DNA of 64,000 nucleotides from Dendrocalamus latiflorus (lineage: Eukaryota; Streptophyta; Magnoliopsida; Poales; Poaceae), in contig CM029617.1 of the NCBI GenBank assembly GCA_017311315.1, positions 12,427,075 through 12,491,074 of the forward strand, read 5' to 3'. The position numbers and the translations under genes are program-made. Each line of letters opens with the position of its first letter. Within the stretch, counting starts at the first letter, position 1. Positions 57,537 to 64,000 of the stretch are shown piece after piece. Under the pieces are notes generated by a model, which made no database searches, had not been told where the DNA came from, and saw nothing but the letters and a program-made list of their open reading frames with translations.

Positions 57537-59660
57537 CCACTTGCCCTAATCATCACACGCACCGCGCCCGTTCAGCCCTCGCGTGTCAGCCAATGTCAGT
57601 TGTGACGTTACCCGCACCCATGTCCGGCCGACGCTTTGGCTTCTTCATAGACGTAATTCATCATGAGCTGAGCCACTAACAAATGGGACCCACCATTCAG
57701 AGTCACTGTGTCATAGACCAGTGAGCCTAGCCATGCATGCACCCACGTTGGATGACACATCAAACCTAATGCAACGTGTCAGCCACATGTTGTGCCATGT
57801 TAACCACATGAGCCATCTACCCGAGACACATGTTGTGTTACGTCAGCCACCACGTCAGCCCTAGTTGCCACGTCAATAACCTCGCCAGCACATACACTGT
57901 TTCGTGAGCTGAGTCCACCATAGACCGTCCTATTCCATGCACCCAGTCCACAGCACAGTAGTCTTTTTTAAGTAATTTCCCAGCCAATTAATATTCCAAG
58001 AGCCCGTTTTTCTCCGTTCTAGATCCGATTGACTTGATTCTTTTTTATAAATACACATAAAATTGAGTTCTATCTTTTTGTTCTATTTTAAAAAAATTCA
58101 AAGTTTATTTGAATTTTATTTGATTTTATTATGTTTTATTCGCTTTCTCTCCCGTTAGATAACGTTTTCAAAGGAGCTGAAGTAGGATTTGAAGACCAAG
58201 AGTTGGTAACTGAGCAAAGCCAAGGCAAATTTGACATTTGATAATGTTGAACATAGTTTTTAAATTTGTTTATTTATTATTTTATTTTAAATTATGATGT
58301 GTTGCTATTTTATTATAAAATTTTGTACTTGGTAGTTATTGTCTAATTTGATTAATCCCTAAATTGATAATTTAAATGCCATGATTACATTTTTACCATA
58401 GGATGAGTAATTATCTAGTGATGTAATACTAGTTGTCATATGGGTTATACATTTAATATGCTTAGCCATGCTTGTAGTACGTAGTACGTTGGGCTCATCA
58501 TCATATGTTGATCAATTAATTAATTTTAACTTAATGAGATACTGAATCATGGTGTTCAGTCATAGTTATAAAATTTGAGTGCCATGGCATGGGTAGTGTC
58601 ATTGATGTTGGTTATATAAAATTGGTTTTCACTTGGAAGAGTGATTGTGCAGTAAAGGGGAGGTGTGGTTAACACTTCTCGGGATATAGATTTCTCGCCT
58701 GGGTAATGTTTAAGGACTTTGTGCATAATTGATTTGAGCCATATCATACAACCACATATCTAGTATGGGATAGACCCAACTAATTAATTTGTAAGGTTTC
58801 AGTCTTGATTTTATTATTGAGATGTTTTGTTGGCGTAAGAGTTGGCTTTTTTGACTAGGTGGTTGGCCTACTCTGCAGCAAAACCTTAGCTAGTAAGATC
58901 AATTTGAATAAAAGCCTTGTTATGATCTTCTTGGTCAGCATGCCCAAGGAAGGTGTTGCTCTAGTGTCACTATGAGATGATCATATCATGTGGGTAAAGT
59001 TGTGCAATCTCTGTAGAGTGTAACACTATTCGAATAGCCGTGTCCCTGGTTATGGACAGTAGTCATTGATTTCACACGAGGGGGTAGATATTTCATCAAA
59101 ACTTGGTTGGGTTAAGTTTAGGAAGTGAATGGTTAGTTCACTGGTGGTTTATTACGTGAATAGTTAATTCACGAGTGATTCATTGGGCGAATGATTAGTT
59201 CACTTATAGTTTATTGAATTCCTTTGATTATTTACTTATTATCATTTCCAATGTTTGCTTTCAATCTATTTAATGTATTTATTCTAAATTGTTGTTTTCT
59301 GCAAAATAAACACTCGGCCATCATTTGGTACGCCTTGCATAATTATATTGCATGCTTGTTACAAACGACTTATTGAGTACTCTATGTATTTACGGCTATA
59401 TCCATATTTGCTCAGTTGAAAAAGAAGAACCATATCAACCAAAGGTACCTGAAGGAGGATAGTTTGTTGACTTCTTAGATTAGGGTCGCTTGTGGGCATG
59501 TCGAATGGCTGCTTTATTTTCATTGTATTTTTGCTGCCAGTTCTGTTAAGCCCTTCTAGCAGTTAAAGTGTAAACTTCGCCATAAGGTCGCAACTTTGAT
59601 AATTAATAATATTTGAGTCTTTTCTAGTTTAATCGTGAATATGGTCAAAATTTCATCTAT
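57537..59660 (+). mobile_element. Old long LTR, second part
   Basis: Colinear with 28980-30990 over about 1.6 kb (shared blocks include TTGGTAACTGAGCAAAG, ATTTATTATTTTATTTTAAA and TTTCACACGAGGGG). Contains a hairpin array at 59124-59203. The CACTA element at 59661 cuts it before its end. Confidence 0.75.
59124..59203. repeat. Hairpin units with 7-nt loops in the old LTR
   Basis: AGTGAA-TGGTTAG-TTCACT (59124-59142), CGTGAA-TAGTTAA-TTCACG (59155-59173) and GCGAA-TGATTAG-TTCAC (59187-59203, one mismatch). Confidence 0.8.
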
Positions 59661-61065
59661 CACTACTACAAAACAAGCTAAACTGGACGTCTCATCACAG
59701 ACGGTTTATGTGGAACCGTCTGTGTTTTGATTATTAAAAATGATTCATAGCTAAAACCATCTCTAAAACTATCACAGACAGTTAGGTTTAAAAGTCGTAT
59801 GTGATATATGCATTATCATAGGCAATTTTTAATTAGAACTATATATGAAACTATCATAGACGGTTTTTATTTACAACTGTCTGTGTTTTGTCCTTTGTCG
59901 TATGAACTATAGAAGCTACTGAGGTGTGAGACAAATTCAAGGAAAATTTATTACAAAAGTCCCAAAAAAGATATTTCCAGATCTTAGTCTTCTGGGCTTT
60001 ATATGCTTTTTCTTCGACTTTTGGAGTTGGAGGATCAACTGTTGAGTTCTTGAATGCCGTGAAAATTATCCTTGCCGTCTAAACTTCCTCCTCCAGCCTG
60101 GGCAAATTATTAGCATGTCCCATAATCTCATAGAGGATGCCATGATAAGCTTCCGCATAATCAGCCGCTTTTGCTTGATCGGCAATGTTATCCATGTGTC
60201 TCTCCACTGCAGCAAGAGCTTCTTCCGCTTTGTGCACATTGCAGAGAAGAATGAGGCTAAGGGCAGTTTCCCTTTGCTGAGCGGCAACGACACACCTCCG
60301 TTGACGGTGGATGATGAGGTCCAACTGACGGATGGAAACGACTTGAGGAAGGAGAGCAGGACGTGAGCGGAGGAGCTACTTCAAACGTAAATTGTTGGCT
60401 ACCTGTGTAAGGTTGCGGCCGAACAACTCATGATGGATAGATGAGAGAAAGGAGATGAAAAGAATATTAGATGGCATTATTGAGAAATCTGGTGAAGAAG
60501 ATGAGGGAGAGGACAGTTTAGAAGAGCTGGATTAGGGCACACATTAAGTGTTATCACAGACAGTTCTTATACCAAACCGTCTCTGATACAAATATCATGG
60601 ACAATTCATATAACAAACCGTATTTGATATGTGACTTATCATAGACGGTTCATATAACAAACTGTCTCTAATATGTGCATTATCATAGATGGTTCGTATA
60701 ACAAACCGTCTCTAATCATGTGAATATGTTCTAACATCATGGGCCACCTCGTAAGAGACACAAGGTTTTCTTATATATTGTGCGTACTTAAGTCGGGTCA
60801 GGCCACTTCCTCACACTAGGAGCTACCCCCACCCCCTAACATGCAAGTAGGTTGATTCATATTCACTAATCTCATGTGGTATCTCCTTTCGGATCGACCT
60901 AACAAGTCGAGTCTGCCATGTGTCTCTTGCAAGTAGGGTGCATGATGTCGGAACTTGTTCGCCTTGAATAGGGTGCAATTTATGCAGTTCTATGACAGTT
61001 TTGTACATGTATGTGTAGTTTTTGAAAAGCAATGGTGGAACCAGGATTTTCAGGATGAAGATGTT
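59661..61065. mobile_element. CACTA-like element 2, right terminus not found
   Basis: Starts CACTACTACAAAACAAGC, nearly identical to the left end of the first CACTA, with subterminal ATCACAGACGGTT/AACCGTCTGTG repeats at 59694-59890 and again at 60553-60715. No GTAGTAGTG end is found before the next LTR at 61066, so the right end is deleted or displaced. The boundary given is the start of that LTR; the last clear repeat is at about 60715. Confidence 0.75.
60079..60324 (-). pseudogene. Unidentified coding-like fragment in CACTA 2
   Basis: An 81-codon minus-strand frame, Ala/Glu-rich and helical in character (AEEALAAVERHMDNIADQAK), bounded on both sides by CACTA subterminal repeats. It could be a captured exon. 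I do not recognise the family, and it may be chance. Confidence 0.3.
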
Positions 61066-62390
61066 GTAACATCCCAAAAATTCGCTTTCTTTAAAAAATT
61101 AATTTCAAATTTATTATTTTAAAGTGTTTGGATTTAATTTGGATTATTTGTGAAGTGCTGGAAGAAATCTCAAAATTTCCATTCTCCCGCTAAAACTTCG
61201 AATCTCCAATTCAAATTCAAATTCCAAAAATTCAAAATCAAATCTCTAAAATTCCGAATCACCAGAAAAATGTCTGTTTTATTTTTCTGGGCCCAATCTA
61301 AATTTTCTTAACCTATTCTTTTCTTTTCCTTTTCTGTCTTTTCTTTCTTTCTCTCTCCTCTCGGGTACTGTTCATGCTATAGTCACTTGGGCACTATTCA
61401 TCTTCGTCAAGCTCGGCCTGTCACCTATGCGATTAGAAATGAATGCAAAAATAATTTCCGTTCTTTCTACCATAACTTTCCAACAAAGAGTCCGAATTCA
61501 ATTCCATCTGAAGCGTTTCGATCCTAGCAACACCGCGCATTCTCGCTGAAGTCAATGCATCCGTTACCACCTTCCATTAGTGTTTCCATTTCTTGTGTCT
61601 GTTTCTAAAAAATGAAACCGTCACCGAAATCTCTCGTATTCCCGGCGATTCGAATCAAGAGAGAGGCTACAAATTGGCACACCAACATCTCTTCTACCCC
61701 TTTTCATTCCCTCAAAATCTCAGCACCTTCAGAGCTCCGACAACGAAGAATTTCTCATTTTCCTGAACGTTGGCCATCACCGTCGATTTGGGAATTTATC
61801 ATTCTGATGCAACTTTTTCTTGCATCATCTCCTATCTTAGCATCCCAGCAACTCATACACCATTTTTATTTGATTTTTCGTGTAGCCAATCGGCGGGAAT
61901 TGAGTTTTTCGCGGAATCAGCTATTCTTCGCTTCCGCTGTCGATTCGTCATCCTTGGTGAGCGCTTTCTCAATTCCTTGCGCTGATAGCATCACCTCCAT
62001 CCCCTCAACGTAACGCATAGCTTAGCTCACTCAATGGTTGGCCGAGGAGCTCCGTCACCATGCGCCACCACCATGACGGCCATCGTTGCCGTCACGGGTC
62101 ATTCTCGGACACTCTCGAGCCAAACCAACTTCGCCATCACGTTCACCATGTCTATGGCGACCTCAAGCTCCCTCCAATTTCTCTAGAATGTTGCCGGTTT
62201 GCCAGAGCCCCGCATGGCCGCCGTCGCCGTGCTCCCCGACCGCTGCCACTGCCGCCTCGCTCCGTCTCCGGCTTTGCCACCACCACCATTGGGTAGAGGA
62301 CCTCTCCGGGGTTCCATTTTGGTAGTTCCCGTGCCGCCCCTCTCTTCCCTCGCCAGCATCTCCGTCCACCAGAAGCAGGACTGGGATCGG
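61066..62390 (+). mobile_element. TGTAACATCC-type LTR fragment
   Basis: Opens TGTAACATCCCAAAAATTCG. Colinear with 27262-28300: shared GGGAATTGAGTTTTTCGCGG versus GGGAATCGAGTTTTCCCG, and a GTACTGTTCATG-like motif at 61365. Ends abruptly at about 62380-62395 against Copia E gag. Confidence 0.65.
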
Positions 62391-62394
62391 TGAC

Positions 62395-63027
62395 CAAAGC
62401 CATCGACTGAGACTTCGACTTGCGAGAGACAATGTCAATCTCGTGAGTCTTGAGGCGTGAGTACAACGCTTCAAGAGTCAAAGTCGAAAGAGCTATCGTG
62501 TCCTTGATGGTGGTCACTTTCATCTCCCAAACACGCAAATCCAAAGCTGAAAGCATTTGACGAGCGTTATCCGAGTCGGGGTATGTGAGACCGACCGCTC
62601 GGAGGTTGCTCAAAATCTTGTGGAATCTCACAAAGCACTCATCAAGGGACTCTCCAGCGAGCATTTCAAACTTGTTGTAATCTCGCTTGAATTAGTCCTG
62701 TCGAACCGTCTTTATTTGGGTGGTGCCCTCATGGTAAGCATCGAGGGTCACCCAAATATCGAAGGCCGACGTAAGATGAGAAATACGATCAAACTCGTTT
62801 CGGCTCAAACCTTGGATGATGATGTTCCTTGCCTTAGCATTCGCCTCAACATCGGGCATGTTCGCCACATTGATGTTCTCATCGGTAGGAACAACAAAGC
62901 GTGTTTTAACCTTGCGCCAGATAGCATAGCCCTGAGCCTGAATGTAGGTCTCCATCCGACTCTTCCAAAAGGGATAGTCGATCCCATCGAAGATCGGGGG
63001 CTTGGTGGAATACTTGTCCGTTGCCAT
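62395..63027 (-). pseudogene. Copia E gag, N-terminal part, one stop
   Basis: Starts MATDKYSTKPPIFDGIDYPF at 63027 and carries a UBN2-type gag: WKSRMETYIQAQGYAIW, then GLSRNEFDRISHLTSAFDIW, then after a TAA stop (62692-62694) the same frame continues FKRDYNKFEMLAGESLDECF and LEALYSRLKTHEIDIVSRK. Homology stops at about 62395, and the frame beyond is LTR sequence read in reverse. Zinc knuckle and pol are missing. The start sits 57 nt from the 5' LTR. Confidence 0.88.
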
Positions 63028-63069
63028 GGCTCACAGACCGGTTAAAGATCTAACAAGAAGAGCTAACCA

Positions 63070-63081
63070 GCTCTGATACCA
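63070..63081 (-). other. Primer binding site of Copia E
   Basis: On the minus strand TGGTATCAGAGC, two bases from the LTR end (CCTACA-AT). Confidence 0.95.
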
Positions 63082-63083
63082 AT

Positions 63084-64000
63084 TGTAGGATCGGATATGG
63101 CAACAAAGGGGGGTGAATGGTGCCTCTTTAAAATATGCCCCCGAGTATCCACATGCAAGTCTCCTCTCCGATAGCTACGAAAAGTTATGAAGAGGAAGGC
63201 TCAAGCTCTTTGGAACTTCATGCTAAACACATACGAGAAAGAAGCGAGAAGAACAAAGCGAAACAAGAGTCACAGCAACCAAACACAGGAGGCCGGTCAG
63301 ACTGTCGCTCTAAGGCCGGTCAGACCGCCTTGAGCAGGCCGGTCAGACCGCCCATGGACCCCCGGTCAGACCGCCCCTAGCCAACCGGTCTGACCGGTCC
63401 AGGATTTTTGGCAGGAGCAGAGCTGCGACAGAAACTTTGCACTGCACAGTATTTTCGGAGAATGCAGTTTATAGGGAAATTGCTAAGATTTTTGCAGACC
63501 TTCTTGGGCAGACCTTCTTGGATCAACTGCATTGCACTACACTTTAAACAACAAGGGGACCACAAGAAACAAAAGATTTCATCAATAGAGCAAGGATTCT
63601 AGATTTTAGCTAGAATCTGAAGAATTTAGCAGATTTCCAAATTTCTTTCCATTCTCTACTCCTTTGCTCATGAGGCCTTGCATTTCATCTGGAAATGATG
63701 TCACAACATGAAGGCATAAGTCTGGAAGCAAGATTTGAAGAGAAATCAAGAGATTCAACCTTCCCCTGACATCAAACCCTAGAAACTAAAGAACAGAGCA
63801 AATGAGAGGATTTCACTAAGAGATGAGGATACTTGTGATTCTTGCAAATGCTCATGGAAATGAATTGGTCACTTGACCTTGAGACAATTTCCATCACTGA
63901 GCACAAGAACTCCAAAGCAAATCAACCCAAGAGTCAAAACCAAACAAGAGAGAAACTGAATGTAGACTTGACACAAAACAACCAAGTGAGCCAATCCATC
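63084..64000 (-). repeat. 5' LTR of Copia E, runs off the window
   Basis: In element orientation it ends CGATCCTACA next to the primer site. At least 917 bp lie in the window. Holds a five-copy 23-bp-spaced CCGGTC array (63291-63400). No coding capacity. Confidence 0.88.
63291..63400. repeat. Five CCGGTC(A/T)GAC copies at exact 23-bp spacing
   Basis: CCGGTC starts at 63293, 63316, 63339, 63362 and 63385. The four left copies continue AGAC and the last continues TGACCGG, making it a palindrome-like CCGGTCTGACCGG. Confidence 0.95.

Overview
The window is nuclear DNA of a grass, most likely rice or another Oryza (inferred from the style of the CACTA, Copia and Gypsy elements, the GC-rich first exons, and the plant-only OXS3-type gene). 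It is a repeat-dense intergenic region. Only one gene looks intact: an OXIDATIVE STRESS 3-like gene on the minus strand (40899-42021, two exons). Two host genes are dead: a HAD-family acid phosphatase (19024-20838, plus) and an NB-ARC resistance-gene fragment (about 36895-37410, minus). Nearly everything else is transposable elements, often nested; I could date or bound several by target-site duplications (TSDs).

Layout. 1-4600: minus-strand Ty3/gypsy gag-protease, split at the protease by a 1,849-bp non-autonomous CACTA element (481-2329, TSD AAC) that carries a shortened histone H3 copy. 4612-10858: minus-strand Copia element (A) with two LTRs and a broken gag-pol. 10859-12442: non-coding, with strong inverted repeats. 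12443-17576: plus-strand Copia element (B) with 130-bp LTRs, perfect TSD TAGAC, and a polyprotein broken only by three stops. 17582-20855: promoter side and body of the acid phosphatase pseudogene. 20856-36005: an older minus-strand Copia (C) that landed just behind the acid phosphatase stop codon and was later split by about 9.2 kb of LTR-type sequence (22326-31506, itself holding a Stowaway MITE and a hAT element) and by a long-TIR element (31737-33074). 36006-40195: the other side of that insertion, then the NB-ARC remnant, a 290-bp solo LTR (38080-38369, TSD CCTAT) and a hAT element with a captured coiled-coil fragment (39282-40187). 40899-42021: the OXS3-like gene, with a 2.1-kb solo LTR (42554-44661, TSD TATAT) about 530 bp upstream of its start codon. 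44662-50694: AT-rich spacer with two related MITE-like sequences and simple repeats. 50695-64000: an LTR fragment, a degenerate plus-strand Copia gag (D), a large old LTR holding a 3.2-kb solo LTR (54310-57531, TSD TGTTG), a second CACTA lacking its right end, another LTR fragment, and the 5' end of a minus-strand Copia (E) running off the window.

There are no operons or cooperating genes; the relationships are nesting and decay. The most unusual signal is structural. Several of the long LTRs carry arrays of short hairpins with 6-8-nt loops, placed upstream of one further conserved hairpin. The arm sequences differ between units and between LTRs while pairing is kept. The clearest array (ten units) is at 56635-56870.
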